A DNA stretch of 64,000 nt from Salimicrobium halophilum (GCF_900100295.1 NZ_FNEV01000004.1:1-64000); one strand, 5' to 3'; shown: positions 33,236-42,344, numbered from the stretch's first letter. The notes: generated by a model not told the origin, from the letters alone. Translations and numbers: made by a program.

Positions 33236-34486
33236 TTAACCTTGATTGAAATCCAGCGCCCAGCTTCCGTTTCTCATCACCGGTTCTTCTGTGCCGTCTT
33301 CATGCACACCATCGATATCCAATTCCCCGGAGCCCATCATGAAATCGACGTGAACGAGGCTGTGGTTCACACCATTTTCATCCAACTGTGCTTCGTCCAT
33401 CTCCGATCCGCCTTGAACGTTGTTCGGATATGCTTTTCCGAGAGCCAGGTGACAGGAAGCATTCTCGTCGTACAAAGTGTTGTAGAAAATGAGTCCTGAC
33501 TGGGAAATCGGTGATTCATGCGGAACGAGCGCTAACTCTCCAAGATGGGACGCTCCATCGTCTGTATCAAGAAGTTGCTCGAGCGTCTCCTCTCCCTGTT
33601 CTGCAGAGAAATCCACCACTTCTCCGTCTTTGAACGTCAGCGTGAAGTTATCGATGACATTCCCGCCGTAGTTGAGCGGTTTTGTACTGGAAACAATGCC
33701 GTCGACCCCGTACTTGTGAGGTGCCGTGAATACTTCTTCTGTCGGCATGTTCGGATTGAACGGTACCCCGTTTTCTGTCTCACTGGCTCCGCCTTTCCAA
33801 ATGTGACCTTTCGGAAGTTGCACTGTCAGATTGGTACCCGGCCCCTGATAGACAAGCTCTTTGTATTGCTTTCGGTTCAGGAACTGACGAGCATTCTCCA
33901 GTGTTTCATTGTGCTCTTCCCACGCTTTGTTCGGGTCGTCTTTATCCACACGTACGATAGAAAAGATCTGCTCCCATAATTTTTCTTTCGCCGTTTCTCC
34001 GTCTTCCCCAGGGAAAATCTTCTTCGCCCATGCCGTGATCGGAATACTGACGATCGACCACTGGATCCGGTCATTCATCGTATAATTACGGAACTCCGCC
34101 ATCGCTTCGCTGCGGGCTTTCTGAGCTGCAGCAATCTTCTTCGCATCGATGCTCTGAAGCAGGTCAGGGTCTGTCGCACGGATTGAAAGAAGAGCCATGC
34201 CTTCTTCTCCGAAAGACCTGAACATATCCTGCTGCCATTGTGGCACTTCTTTCAATGTTTCCGTGTCCGCATGCTCATAGCGAAGACGGGTCACTTCATC
34301 GTCCGACCAGTTGATATGTACATCTTTCGCACCCAGTTCGAATGCTTTCTTCGCTACGATACGAGTGAAGTCCGCTCCTTCTATCGTGGAATTAATGACA
34401 AGTTTTTGATCCTTTTGTATATTGACTCCCGTTCTGAGAGCCAGATCAGCGTACTTTTCCAGCATTTGTTGCTGCATCTGATTCAT
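33236..34486 (-). CDS. M29-family metallo-aminopeptidase, paralogue 2
   Basis: At 416 residues, this is a full-length paralogue of the protein at 7019-8263. It shares NMPTEEVFTAPHKYGVDG, LGELALVPHESPISQSG, FYNTLYDENASCHLALGKAY and HVDFMMGSGELDIDG, so all metal-ligand blocks are kept. The N terminus differs slightly (MNQMQQQMLEKYADLALR). Start candidates are ATG 34486 and ATG 34477, the latter better spaced from AAAGGTGAT. The two copies probably differ in substrate or expression; nothing in the neighbourhood says which. Confidence 0.9.
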   Translation of the reverse strand: MNQMQQQMLEKYADLALRTGVNIQKDQKLVINSTIEGADFTRIVAKKAFELGAKDVHINWSDDEVTRLRYEHADTETLKEVPQWQQDMFRSFGEEGMALLSIRATDPDLLQSIDAKKIAAAQKARSEAMAEFRNYTMNDRIQWSIVSIPITAWAKKIFPGEDGETAKEKLWEQIFSIVRVDKDDPNKAWEEHNETLENARQFLNRKQYKELVYQGPGTNLTVQLPKGHIWKGGASETENGVPFNPNMPTEEVFTAPHKYGVDGIVSSTKPLNYGGNVIDNFTLTFKDGEVVDFSAEQGEETLEQLLDTDDGASHLGELALVPHESPISQSGLIFYNTLYDENASCHLALGKAYPNNVQGGSEMDEAQLDENGVNHSLVHVDFMMGSGELDIDGVHEDGTEEPVMRNGSWALDFNQG

Positions 34487-34540
34487 CACCTTTCCGTTTA
34501 GTATCCGCTTTCCATTATTTCATAATTGTATAAGCAATAC

Positions 34541-34571
34541 AAAAGAGAGGCCCCTGTTTCAGGACCTCTCC
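34541..34571 (-). terminator. Terminator of the ABC-F gene
   Basis: GGAGAGGTCCTG and CAGGGGCCTCTC enclose AAA on the minus strand, followed by TTTTG. The stem has one or two mismatches. Confidence 0.65.
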
Positions 34572-36442
34572 ATTTCTTCCACTAATTCAGACAATTCTTC
34601 CCACCGTTCCATTTTCCGTTCAAGCTCTTCTTCCTTTTCCTGCTGTTCTTTGTATAAGGCTTCCGCTTTGTCGAAATTACTGCCGGTGTCATTTATTTCT
34701 TTTTCAATTTCTTCGATACGGGTTTCTATGGCCATGATGTCATCTTCGATCGTCTTCCATTCCTGCTGATCCTGATAGGAAAGCTTCTTCTTCTTTTTCG
34801 GGCGCTGCTGCTTCTCGCCGGAAGTGGTCGCTACCTTTTTCTTTTCTTCTTTCTTCTCTTCCAGGTAGTCGCTATACGCACCCTGGAATTTCTGGACATT
34901 GCCGGTACTCTCTAAAGCAATCAATCTGTCTGCAATCCTGTCGAGGAAATAGCGGTCGTGGGAGACAGTGATGACCACGCCCGGAAAATGATCGATATAG
35001 TCTTCAAGAACACTCAACGTTTCCGTATCGAGGTCGTTGGTCGGTTCATCGAGGAACAGAACGTTCGGCTCTTCCATCAGAACTTTCAGCAGATACAACC
35101 TGCGCCGTTCTCCGCCCGAAAGACGACGGATATACGTCCACTGGTGTGACCTTTGGAAAAGAAAACGTTCCAGCATCTGCTCAGCCGTCACTTCCTGACC
35201 ATCCTTCGTCGAGATGACTTCCGCTGTTTCTTTGATATAGCCGATCACCGTCTGATCGCCATCGAGTTCTTCATGGTCCTGCTTATAGTACCCGATTTTC
35301 ACGGTCGATCCGATCGTTACGCTACCTTCTGTCGGTTCTCTTCTTTGTGCCATAATATTGAGGAGAGTCGTCTTCCCGGTTCCGTTCGGTCCGATGATAC
35401 CGATCCGTTCTCCAGGAACGATAAGATCATTGATATGACGGAAAAGGAAGCGGCCTTCGAATTCCTGACCAACCTCCTCAAGCTCCATTACCTGTTTGCC
35501 GAGGCGCGTGGAAGCGGTGGCGATGTCCGCTTCTTCCTTCGTCGTTTCGAAGGTCTGTTCTTTCATAGCCTCTACGCGTTGCTTTCTCGCTTTCTGCTTC
35601 GTCCCGCGGGCCTTCACACCGCGCTTCAGCCATTCAAGTTCCTGCTTCAGAACGTTCTGATGCTTCTGTTCTCTCCGCTTCTCAAGCTCCTCGCGTTCCG
35701 CTTTTTTCTGAAGGAAGACTTCATAATTCCCTTCATACTGATAAAGCTCTCCTCTCTCCAACTCGAAAATCTTATTCGTGACGCGGTTGAGGAAGTAACG
35801 GTCGTGCGTTACGAGCATGAGCGCCCCTTTGTACTGCCCGAGATATTCCTCGAGCCACTCGATCGTTTCATTGTCGAGGTGGTTGGTTGGCTCATCCAGC
35901 AGCAACAGATCCGCCGGCTGCAGCAGTGCTTTCGCTATGGCCACACGCTTTTTCTGACCGCCCGAGAGTTCACTCGCTTTCTTGTCATAGGCTTCGATGC
36001 CGAGACGCGTAAGCACCTTTTTCGCTTCCGTACTCGCTTCCCACGCCCCGGCTTCTTCCATCTGTTCCTGAGCCTTCATCAGTTCTTCCTGCACGTCTTC
36101 GTCCTCTGGAGATACAGTCGTCTGCTGAAGCGCCTTCTCGTACCTGCGCAACACCTTCATCACCGCTGAATCTCCGTAATAGATCTGTTCGAAGACCGTT
36201 TTATCCTCTTCCAGTTCAGGTTCCTGAGGTAAATACTCCACGTGAAAATCCTTGGCATGATGAAGGTCGCCCTCATCTTTCGACTCTATACCCGCAAGAA
36301 TTTTCAGAAGCGAGGATTTTCCGGTACCATTAACGCCGATCAGCCCGATCCGTTCCCCTTCTTCCACTGTGAAAGAAAGCTGATCGAATAACGTTTTATC
36401 GCCATACCCTTTGGCAAGATTCTCTGCAATAACTATACTCAT
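34559..36442 (-). CDS. yfmR: ABC-F family translation factor, YfmR/Uup type
   Basis: The 627-residue cytoplasmic protein has two ATPase domains and no membrane part, the mark of ABC-F factors that bind the ribosomal E site. Walker A motifs are GVNGTGKSS and GPNGTGKTT, the signatures LSGGQKKR and LSGGERRR, and Walker B LLLDEPTNHLD and LFLDEPTNDLD. The linker between domains is rich in Lys/Arg (about 240-310). The C-terminal domain (about 530-627) is a Lys-rich stretch followed by a coiled coil, as in Uup and YfmR. YfmR relieves ribosome stalling at proline-rich sequences in B. subtilis. ATG 36442 follows AAAAGGATGG. Confidence 0.9.
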   Translation of the reverse strand: MSIVIAENLAKGYGDKTLFDQLSFTVEEGERIGLIGVNGTGKSSLLKILAGIESKDEGDLHHAKDFHVEYLPQEPELEEDKTVFEQIYYGDSAVMKVLRRYEKALQQTTVSPEDEDVQEELMKAQEQMEEAGAWEASTEAKKVLTRLGIEAYDKKASELSGGQKKRVAIAKALLQPADLLLLDEPTNHLDNETIEWLEEYLGQYKGALMLVTHDRYFLNRVTNKIFELERGELYQYEGNYEVFLQKKAEREELEKRREQKHQNVLKQELEWLKRGVKARGTKQKARKQRVEAMKEQTFETTKEEADIATASTRLGKQVMELEEVGQEFEGRFLFRHINDLIVPGERIGIIGPNGTGKTTLLNIMAQRREPTEGSVTIGSTVKIGYYKQDHEELDGDQTVIGYIKETAEVISTKDGQEVTAEQMLERFLFQRSHQWTYIRRLSGGERRRLYLLKVLMEEPNVLFLDEPTNDLDTETLSVLEDYIDHFPGVVITVSHDRYFLDRIADRLIALESTGNVQKFQGAYSDYLEEKKEEKKKVATTSGEKQQRPKKKKKLSYQDQQEWKTIEDDIMAIETRIEEIEKEINDTGSNFDKAEALYKEQQEKEEELERKMERWEELSELVEEMERS

Positions 36443-36539
36443 ATGATCCATCCTTTTCGTACAGACATCTATCTGTATTTTAGCATACTTCAGATATGCT
36501 TACCCGAAACCCGCTGTCGCCCTATGATTACGTCGTGAG

Positions 36540-36641
36540 GTCCGCAGAAACCTTCTTAAGGTCCGCAAACGTGTGTCGATTCAAGTCGAACGTCCGCAAA
36601 AAAGCACCACAGGTCCGCAAAAACCAGGTCAAAGTCCGCAA
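36540..36641. repeat. Five GTCCGCA motifs with 21-base spacing
   Basis: GTCCGCA occurs at 36540, 36561, 36592, 36613 and 36634, mostly as GGTCCGCAAA. Four of the steps are 21 (three) or 31 (one) bases. The spacing equals two or three helical turns, so all motifs face the same side of the DNA. The stretch lies between the ABC-F start and the terminator of the symporter gene. Confidence 0.6.
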
Positions 36642-36674
36642 CCACCTATCCACCTACCCATCTATCCATCCCAT

Positions 36675-36702
36675 AAGAAAAAGCCGCCAGAAGAGGCGGC
36701 TC
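36675..36702 (-). terminator. Terminator of the AGCS symporter gene
   Basis: AGCCGCC and GGCGGCT enclose TCTTCT; the minus strand then reads TTTTTC. Confidence 0.85.
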
Positions 36703-36707
36703 TATCT

Positions 36708-38141
36708 TCACTTATCTTTCTCACTTTTGATCGAATCGGTGCGCTTCCAGTATTCCATACCTTTCACACCGGGCAGATGATCCTGATAGAAGACCGGGTC
36801 TTTCCCTTGCCTGCGCTGATTCAAATAATCTTTCAGCGCCGCGTAAGCGATCTTAGACAACAGGAAGATAGCGTACAAGTTTATCAGTGCCATAATCCCC
36901 ATCGTCATGTCCGCAAGCGACCACACAAGACCGAATTCGGCAACGGCTCCGAACATCACCATGAGCAGGACACTCGTACGATAAATGATTTTCAGTCTCC
37001 CGCTCGTGCGGATGAATTCAAGGTTCGTTTCCCCATAATAGTAGTTACCGATGATGGAGCTGAAAGCGAAAAGGAAGATGGCGACCGCAATAAAGATGGA
37101 AGCCCACTGTCCTATCTCATTCTCAAAAGCCATCTGGGTAATCTGAATCCCCTCTGCGCCTCCCGGATTCTTATATTCTCCGGAAAAGAGGATAATAGTT
37201 GCCGTAGCACTACAGATGATCAGCGTATCGATAAACACGCCAAGCGTCTGGATAAGCCCCTGTTTCACCGGGTGCGTCACTTCCGATGTAGCAGCTGCGT
37301 TCGGCGCACTACCCATACCGGCTTCGTTCGAGAACAGACCACGCTGCACACCGATCATGATCATTCCGCCGATAGTACCGCCTGCAAATTCACGAAAACC
37401 GAAAGCACTGGAAAAAATAAGACCGATCATATCCGGAACCTGCCCCAGGTTAAGAAACAGGACGTACAGAGCCAGAGCTACATAGAAAAACGCCATAATC
37501 GGAATGATAAATTGCGTCACCTGAGCAATTCTTCTCAGACCTCCGAAGATGATGGACGCTACGATAGCCGTCAAAATAAGCCCGAGCACCCAGCCATCGA
37601 GAGAAAACGAGCGTTCAAATGCTGAAGAAATCGTATTCGACTGGACAGAACTGAAAACAAGGCCGTATGTAAATGTGATCGTAATCGCAAACACGATTCC
37701 GAGCGTACGGTTGTTCAGACCTTTTTCCATATAATAGGCAGGACCCCCGCGATACTGATTGTACTCGGGTGTCTTGAATATTTGAGCCAACGTACTTTCG
37801 ATAAAACTCGATGCTCCGCCGAGAACGGCGACAAGCCACATCCAGAACACGGCCCCCGGCCCGCCGGTGGAAACGGCTGCTGCCACACCTGCAAGGTTCC
37901 CTGTACCCACACGGGACGCTGTACTGATGGCAAATGCCTGGAACGCCGAGGTCCCTTTTTTCCCTTCTGCAGTGATCGATCGCTTATCGAACAACACCCG
38001 AAGCATTTCGGGAATCAGCGTGAACTGAGCGAATTTCAGTTTGATGGAAAACCATAGTCCCAGTCCAAGTAATACGATAATCAGTATGTATCCCCATAAG
38101 GCGTCATTGAGAAACCCGAGAACAGATTCAAATAAACCCAT
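36708..38141 (-). CDS. Alanine/glycine:cation symporter (AGCS family)
   Basis: The 477-residue membrane protein imports alanine or glycine with Na+ or H+. Typical blocks are KGTSAFQAFAISTASRVGTG, NLAGVAAAVSTGGPGAVFWM and RGLFSNEAGMGSAPNAAA. ATG 38141 has AAGGGAGGATATAGT directly upstream and gives the usual N terminus MGLFESVLGFLND; a longer frame to 38195 is not conserved. The C-terminal 40 residues are charged and cytoplasmic. It is a single gene. Confidence 0.92.
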   Translation of the reverse strand: MGLFESVLGFLNDALWGYILIIVLLGLGLWFSIKLKFAQFTLIPEMLRVLFDKRSITAEGKKGTSAFQAFAISTASRVGTGNLAGVAAAVSTGGPGAVFWMWLVAVLGGASSFIESTLAQIFKTPEYNQYRGGPAYYMEKGLNNRTLGIVFAITITFTYGLVFSSVQSNTISSAFERSFSLDGWVLGLILTAIVASIIFGGLRRIAQVTQFIIPIMAFFYVALALYVLFLNLGQVPDMIGLIFSSAFGFREFAGGTIGGMIMIGVQRGLFSNEAGMGSAPNAAATSEVTHPVKQGLIQTLGVFIDTLIICSATATIILFSGEYKNPGGAEGIQITQMAFENEIGQWASIFIAVAIFLFAFSSIIGNYYYGETNLEFIRTSGRLKIIYRTSVLLMVMFGAVAEFGLVWSLADMTMGIMALINLYAIFLLSKIAYAALKDYLNQRRQGKDPVFYQDHLPGVKGMEYWKRTDSIKSEKDK

Positions 38142-38233
38142 ACTATATCCTCCCTTTATTTTACAAACAGTTACAATTTTCTTTCCCTTTTCCACTTTAT
38201 CAATAACCTAAAAAAAATCAAATGTATTTTTCG

Positions 38234-38261
38234 TTGACTTTTTCTTCTAAGTAAGTACAAT
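38234..38261 (+). promoter_or_regulatory. Promoter of the small binding-protein-like gene
   Basis: TTGACT (38234-38239) and TACAAT (38256-38261) are 16 bases apart. The -10 region overlaps the palindrome AATGAGTCATT, a possible operator of unknown factor. Confidence 0.5.
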
Positions 38262-38300
38262 GAGTCATTAATATAGAAACAGAAAAGGGAGACCACGTAA

Positions 38301-38639
38301 ATGAAACATTACCTTACGATATTCATCATCGCTTGCGCTCTCACTGCCGCTTTGTTCATCACTTCTGATTACAGTGGCAAAAACCAGGCTTTCCATAGAG
38401 ATAAAGTAGATACATTAGAAGAAATAGAGAACCAGGAACCGGCGACCGTCAAGCAGGCGACACTTGAAGAAACCGATGACGGCTTCTTCGTCCGGCTCGG
38501 GCGCGAAAGCCAAAGCTCCGAATCCGACATGCTTTTACCGATGGATGCCGGACTGCTGGATCAATCGGAAGGTGAAGATTTCATCCAGTCCATTGAGGAA
38601 CAAGTGGAAGAAGCACGGGCAACAGATTTTTTTTCGTAG
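38301..38639 (+). CDS. Small membrane-anchored protein carrying a fragment of the iron-binding protein
   Basis: The 112-residue protein has an N-terminal hydrophobic segment (YLTIFIIACALTAALFI, about 4-20) without a lipobox, so it is probably anchored or secreted. Residues 65-105 (RLGRESQSSESDMLLPMDAG...) align without gaps to residues 93-133 of the adjacent iron-binding lipoprotein (RLDREGQASEADLLMTADAG...), with 20 of 41 identical by my count. The remainder shows no similarity that I can see. The gene has its own promoter, ribosome site (AAAAGGGAG) and terminator, and no frameshift, so it looks functional rather than a broken copy. Its role is unknown. Confidence 0.75.
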   Translation: MKHYLTIFIIACALTAALFITSDYSGKNQAFHRDKVDTLEEIENQEPATVKQATLEETDDGFFVRLGRESQSSESDMLLPMDAGLLDQSEGEDFIQSIEEQVEEARATDFFS

Positions 38640-38650
38640 GAGAATCACCT

Positions 38651-38703
38651 TAAGCGCAGGGAATGGGAGCAGTTGCCCCCTTTTCTGCGTTTTTTTATTT
38701 TTT
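38651..38703 (+). terminator. Terminator after the small binding-protein-like gene
   Basis: CGCAG..GGGAG faces GCCCCC..CTGCG, an imperfect stem followed by a long T-run (TTTTTTTATTTTTTT). Confidence 0.75.
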
Positions 38704-38715
38704 TCTGAAAAGATA

Positions 38716-38775
38716 TTGACTCACGGGGGAAATCGTGTAGAATAGATTTTGTCATTGAGAATGATTTTCATTACT
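38716..38775 (+). promoter_or_regulatory. Iron transporter promoter with Fur box
   Basis: TTGACT (38716-38721) and TAGAAT (38738-38743) are 16 bases apart. GAGAATGATTTTCATTACT (38757-38775) matches the 19-base Fur box at 14 positions by my count, with the central AATGAT..TCATTA intact. Iron-loaded Fur bound here would block the operon. Confidence 0.82.
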
Positions 38776-38800
38776 AATACATAGAAAGGTGGAACCAACC

Positions 38801-39904
38801 ATGAAAAAATTCATCACCCTAACATTATTTCTAGGATTCTTCCTTCTGCTCGCTGCCTGCGGAAATAGTGCAGATGAAGGATCAGAACAAGAAAATGAGG
38901 ACACCTCCTCCTCAGAAAACGAAGAGACTTCTGCTTCCGAAGAAGAAAGCGGAGGGGAAATAAACCTGTACACAGGTCGTCACTATGAAACGGACCAGGA
39001 ACTGTATGATCAATTCACCGAAGAAACAGGAATCGAAGTGAACGTCATCCAAGGGAAAGATGATGAACTTATTGCCCGTCTCGATCGTGAAGGACAAGCT
39101 TCTGAAGCGGACCTTCTTATGACAGCGGATGCCGGACGTCTGGATCGTGCCAAATCCCAGGACCTTCTTCAGCCTATTGAAAGTGAAACGGTAGAAGCGA
39201 ATGTTCCGGAGAAATTCATCGATTCAGATAAGAATTGGGCAGGACTTACGAAACGTGCCCGTATCATCGCGTATCACAAAGAACGGGTGGATCCATCTTC
39301 CATCCAGACGTATTCAGATCTTACGAATGAAGAATTTCAGGACAAAGTACTGATCCGTTCTTCTTCCAACATCTATAACCAGTCTCTGCTTGCTTCCATG
39401 ATCGCTCTTGAAGGCGAAGAGAAAGCGAAAGAATGGGCTCAAGGTATTGTCGATAACATGGCTAGAGAACCGCAGGGCGGGGACCGTGACCAGGCGAAAG
39501 CCATTGCTGCCGGTGAAGGCGATGTAGCCGTCATGAACACGTACTATCTCGGCAAAATGCTCCACTCTGAAGACCAGGAAGAAGTCGACGTTGCCAACCA
39601 GCTCGGAATCATCTTCCCGAACCAGGACTCTTCTGGCGCTCACGTGAACATCAGTGGCATCGGCCTTACTGATAGCAGCAAAAACACGGAGAACGCTGTG
39701 AAGTTCATCGAATTCCTTACAACCGAGGAAGCACAGTCCCAGTTCGCAGAAGCCAACTACGAATACCCGGTCAATCCTGATGTCGAAGCAGCAGAAACGC
39801 TTCAGGAATGGGGAGAGTTCAAAGAACAGGATCTTCCTCTCGAGCAACTCGGGGAAAATAATCAGCGCGCCATCGAAATTATGAATGAAGTCGGCTGGAA
39901 GTAA
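38801..39904 (+). CDS. fbpA: Fe3+ ABC transporter substrate-binding lipoprotein
   Basis: The 367-residue precursor has the lipobox LLLAACG (Cys 20) and then a Ser/Glu linker (about 21-52). The binding domain starts INLYTGRHYETDQELYDQF, typical of FutA/FbpA/IdiA-type ferric-iron proteins, with tyrosine ligands likely in YNQSLLASMI and MNTYYLGKML. ATG 38801 follows AAAGGTGGA. It is the first gene of fbpA-fbpB-fbpC. A hairpin 7 bases after the stop probably trims transcription, giving more binding protein than permease. Confidence 0.92.
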   Translation: MKKFITLTLFLGFFLLLAACGNSADEGSEQENEDTSSSENEETSASEEESGGEINLYTGRHYETDQELYDQFTEETGIEVNVIQGKDDELIARLDREGQASEADLLMTADAGRLDRAKSQDLLQPIESETVEANVPEKFIDSDKNWAGLTKRARIIAYHKERVDPSSIQTYSDLTNEEFQDKVLIRSSSNIYNQSLLASMIALEGEEKAKEWAQGIVDNMAREPQGGDRDQAKAIAAGEGDVAVMNTYYLGKMLHSEDQEEVDVANQLGIIFPNQDSSGAHVNISGIGLTDSSKNTENAVKFIEFLTTEEAQSQFAEANYEYPVNPDVEAAETLQEWGEFKEQDLPLEQLGENNQRAIEIMNEVGWK

Positions 39905-39910
39905 TACTTG

Positions 39911-39944
39911 AAATGTCGTATCCTTGACGGGGTACGACATTTTC
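39911..39944 (+). terminator. Attenuator hairpin between binding protein and permease genes
   Basis: AAATGTCGTATCC and GGGTACGACATTT form a stem with one bulge, followed by TCTG rather than a T-run. It would stop or process only part of the transcripts. Confidence 0.6.
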
Positions 39945-39970
39945 TGATCTATGGAAAGCGTGGGGTATTG

Positions 39971-41611
39971 TTGAATGTATCGCTATTTTCATCCAAGTAT
40001 ATAAATATATGGAGCATTCTCACTGTAGGTATCGTCCTTACGGTGATCGCTCCTAATTTCGTTATTTTACTTCAATTTTTCACGGAACCCGCCGATCAGT
40101 GGGATCACGTTCGGCAATACCTGTTGCCCGACCTTCTGAAAAACACCGGGCTGTTGCTGTTCTTCACGGGGCTTACTACTATCTTCATAGGAACGAGCCT
40201 TGCCTGGCTGGTGACGGCCTATGATTTTCCGGGGACCCGGTTCTTCAAGTGGGGGCTGATTCTTCCCCTTGCGATTCCTCCTTACATCGGAGGCTATACG
40301 TATCACGGCATGCTCAACTACACGGGTGTCATTCAGACGACGTTACGGGATACCTTCGAGCTGGATCTCGACCAGAAGTATTTCGACATCCTGAACCTCC
40401 CGGGGGCTGTATTCATATTCACGCTGTTCCTGTACCCGTACATTTACACGATGACGCAGACATACCTGGAGACACAATCGGCTTCACTGATTGAGAATGC
40501 CCGTCTGCTAGGGAAAAACGGGACAAAGATTTACTTCAGCGTCGTCCTCCCTATCTCACGAGCCGTCATCATCGGCGGTACAAGTCTCGTGCTTCTGGAG
40601 GTCCTGAATGACTACGGCGTCGTCCAATACTTCGGTGTCCCTACATTCACGACGGCCATTTTCCAGACGTGGTTCGGGATGAATGACCTGGCATCCGCTA
40701 TTAAACTTTCAGCTACGGTCATGTTCATCATCGCTGTACTGCTCATAGGGGAAAGAATCCTCCGCGGCAGGAAGCAATACAGTTATACGACTTCCCGCGT
40801 ACATCCGCTTCAGAAGAAAAAACTGACCGGACGGAAGAAATGGAGCGCCTTCTTTTACTGTCTCGCTATCTTCTCGATCGGCTTCGTGATTCCCGGGCTT
40901 CAACTCGTCTCGTGGATGATGTTGACGTATGAAAAGGTAGTGACAGCCGAATTCTGGACGCTGCTCACCAATTCTCTCATCGCTGCCATTTCCGGTGCGG
41001 CGATGATCATGATCGGGGCCCTGGTCATTGCAAACTTTACAAGGCTCAATAAGTCGCTTCCGGCCAAAGCACTTTCCAAAATGACGATTTTAGGCTATTC
41101 TATACCCGGAGCCGTTATCGCCGTCGGTATCAGTACCGTGTTCATCTATATAGATAATGTACTTGCCGCTTTATATGAACAATTCGACATGGACGGGACA
41201 CTATTCCTGAGCACAAGCCTGCTGATTCTCATCATAGCCTACGCGATCCGATTCCTGGCGATCGGATTCAATGCCATCGATGCCGAGTTCGATAAGGCGG
41301 GAACGAGTTTCCATGAAGCCTCGCGCCTGCTCGGAAAAGGTTCCATTTCGACATTTTTCAAAGTGGATCTTCCGATGGTCAAAGGAGCGGTGATCAGCGG
41401 GTTCATTCTTTCCTTCATCGAAATCCTGAAGGAACTTCCGCTGACGCTCATCCTGCGACCTTTCAATTTTGACACTCTGTCCACCAAGGCTTATCAGTAT
41501 GCGAGCGATGAGCAGATCCAGGAAGCAGCCCTTCCTTCGCTGTTGATCATCACGCTGAGTGCTCTGGCCATTTACTTTTTTTACTATGTTCTGAAAAAGG
41601 AGAGAAGCTGA
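39971..41611 (+). CDS. fbpB: Fe3+ ABC transporter permease (fused two-domain)
   Basis: The protein (about 546 residues) has about twelve membrane helices in two homologous halves, as in FbpB/SfuB iron permeases. Each half has an EAA loop that contacts the ATPase (SASLIENARLLGKNGTKIYF and AGTSFHEASRLLGKGSISTFF). The start is uncertain: TTG 39971 (or TTG 39968) follows GGAAAGCGTGGGG, while an ATG at 39908 would overlap the attenuator hairpin and has no ribosome site. The gene is one base from fbpC and coupled to it. Confidence 0.9.
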   Translation: MNVSLFSSKYINIWSILTVGIVLTVIAPNFVILLQFFTEPADQWDHVRQYLLPDLLKNTGLLLFFTGLTTIFIGTSLAWLVTAYDFPGTRFFKWGLILPLAIPPYIGGYTYHGMLNYTGVIQTTLRDTFELDLDQKYFDILNLPGAVFIFTLFLYPYIYTMTQTYLETQSASLIENARLLGKNGTKIYFSVVLPISRAVIIGGTSLVLLEVLNDYGVVQYFGVPTFTTAIFQTWFGMNDLASAIKLSATVMFIIAVLLIGERILRGRKQYSYTTSRVHPLQKKKLTGRKKWSAFFYCLAIFSIGFVIPGLQLVSWMMLTYEKVVTAEFWTLLTNSLIAAISGAAMIMIGALVIANFTRLNKSLPAKALSKMTILGYSIPGAVIAVGISTVFIYIDNVLAALYEQFDMDGTLFLSTSLLILIIAYAIRFLAIGFNAIDAEFDKAGTSFHEASRLLGKGSISTFFKVDLPMVKGAVISGFILSFIEILKELPLTLILRPFNFDTLSTKAYQYASDEQIQEAALPSLLIITLSALAIYFFYYVLKKERS

Positions 41612-41612
41612 T

Positions 41613-42326
41613 ATGTTCGTTTCCGTCGAAAACCTTTGTTTCCGTTACCGTAGTCAAGAAGTCATCCATCAGTTGTGCCTGGAGATCCAAAAAGGGGAAA
41701 TCCTGTCCATTCTCGGTTCGAGCGGAAGCGGCAAGAGTACGGTCCTTCGTCTATTGAGTGGGCTTGAGACACCGAATGAAGGTTCTATCACTGTAGCCGG
41801 GCAGACGGTCGCCGACGATCGACACTTCCTGCCACCGGAAAAAAGAAGCATCGGAATGGTGTTCCAGGATTATGCTCTCTTTCCTCATATGACGATCCGT
41901 AAAAATATAGAATTCGGTCTCGGGACATGGCCGAAGAAAGAACGCAAGCCCCGTGCAGAAGAGATGCTTCGCCTCGTCCGGATGGAAGCATATAAAAACA
42001 GGTACCCTCACGAATTGAGCGGCGGCCAGCAGCAACGGATCGCACTGGCGAGAGCCCTGGCTCCTAAGCCTGCCCTTCTGTTGCTGGATGAACCGTTCTC
42101 GAGTCTCGATGCGGACCTTCAGATCAACATCAGAAATGAACTTCATGACATCATCAAACAGACGGAGACGACGACCGTTTTCGTCACGCACGACCGGGAA
42201 GATGCCAAAGCGATCGCAGACCGGATCGTGACGATGCGCGATGGAGCCGCCCACGACTGGGATTCCATCTGTATGACGACGGAGCGTCCCGTGGAGCAGA
42301 AAGAAAAAGCCCTCCAGTCCTTGTGA
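41613..42326 (+). CDS. fbpC: Fe3+ ABC transporter ATP-binding protein
   Basis: The 237-residue ATPase drives iron import. It carries Walker A (GSSGSGKST), the Q-loop region (MVFQDYALFPHM), signature (LSGGQQQRIALARAL) and Walker B (LLLDEPFSSLD). It is shorter than FbpC of Neisseria (about 350) because it lacks the C-terminal regulatory domain. ATG 41613 follows AAAAAGGAGAG inside the end of fbpB. It is the last gene of the operon. Confidence 0.93.
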   Translation: MFVSVENLCFRYRSQEVIHQLCLEIQKGEILSILGSSGSGKSTVLRLLSGLETPNEGSITVAGQTVADDRHFLPPEKRSIGMVFQDYALFPHMTIRKNIEFGLGTWPKKERKPRAEEMLRLVRMEAYKNRYPHELSGGQQQRIALARALAPKPALLLLDEPFSSLDADLQINIRNELHDIIKQTETTTVFVTHDREDAKAIADRIVTMRDGAAHDWDSICMTTERPVEQKEKALQSL

Positions 42327-42344
42327 TGGATGAATAAAGCAAAC

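Noticed and set aside
35153-36169. Long open frame antisense to the ABC-F gene
   Set aside because: The opposite strand has all ABC-F motifs; the antisense frame is low-complexity Phe/Leu/Arg-rich and lacks a start signal.
36573-37625. Long open frame antisense to the AGCS symporter gene
   Set aside because: It crosses the phased GTCCGCA repeat and a terminator, and the opposite strand is a conserved transporter.
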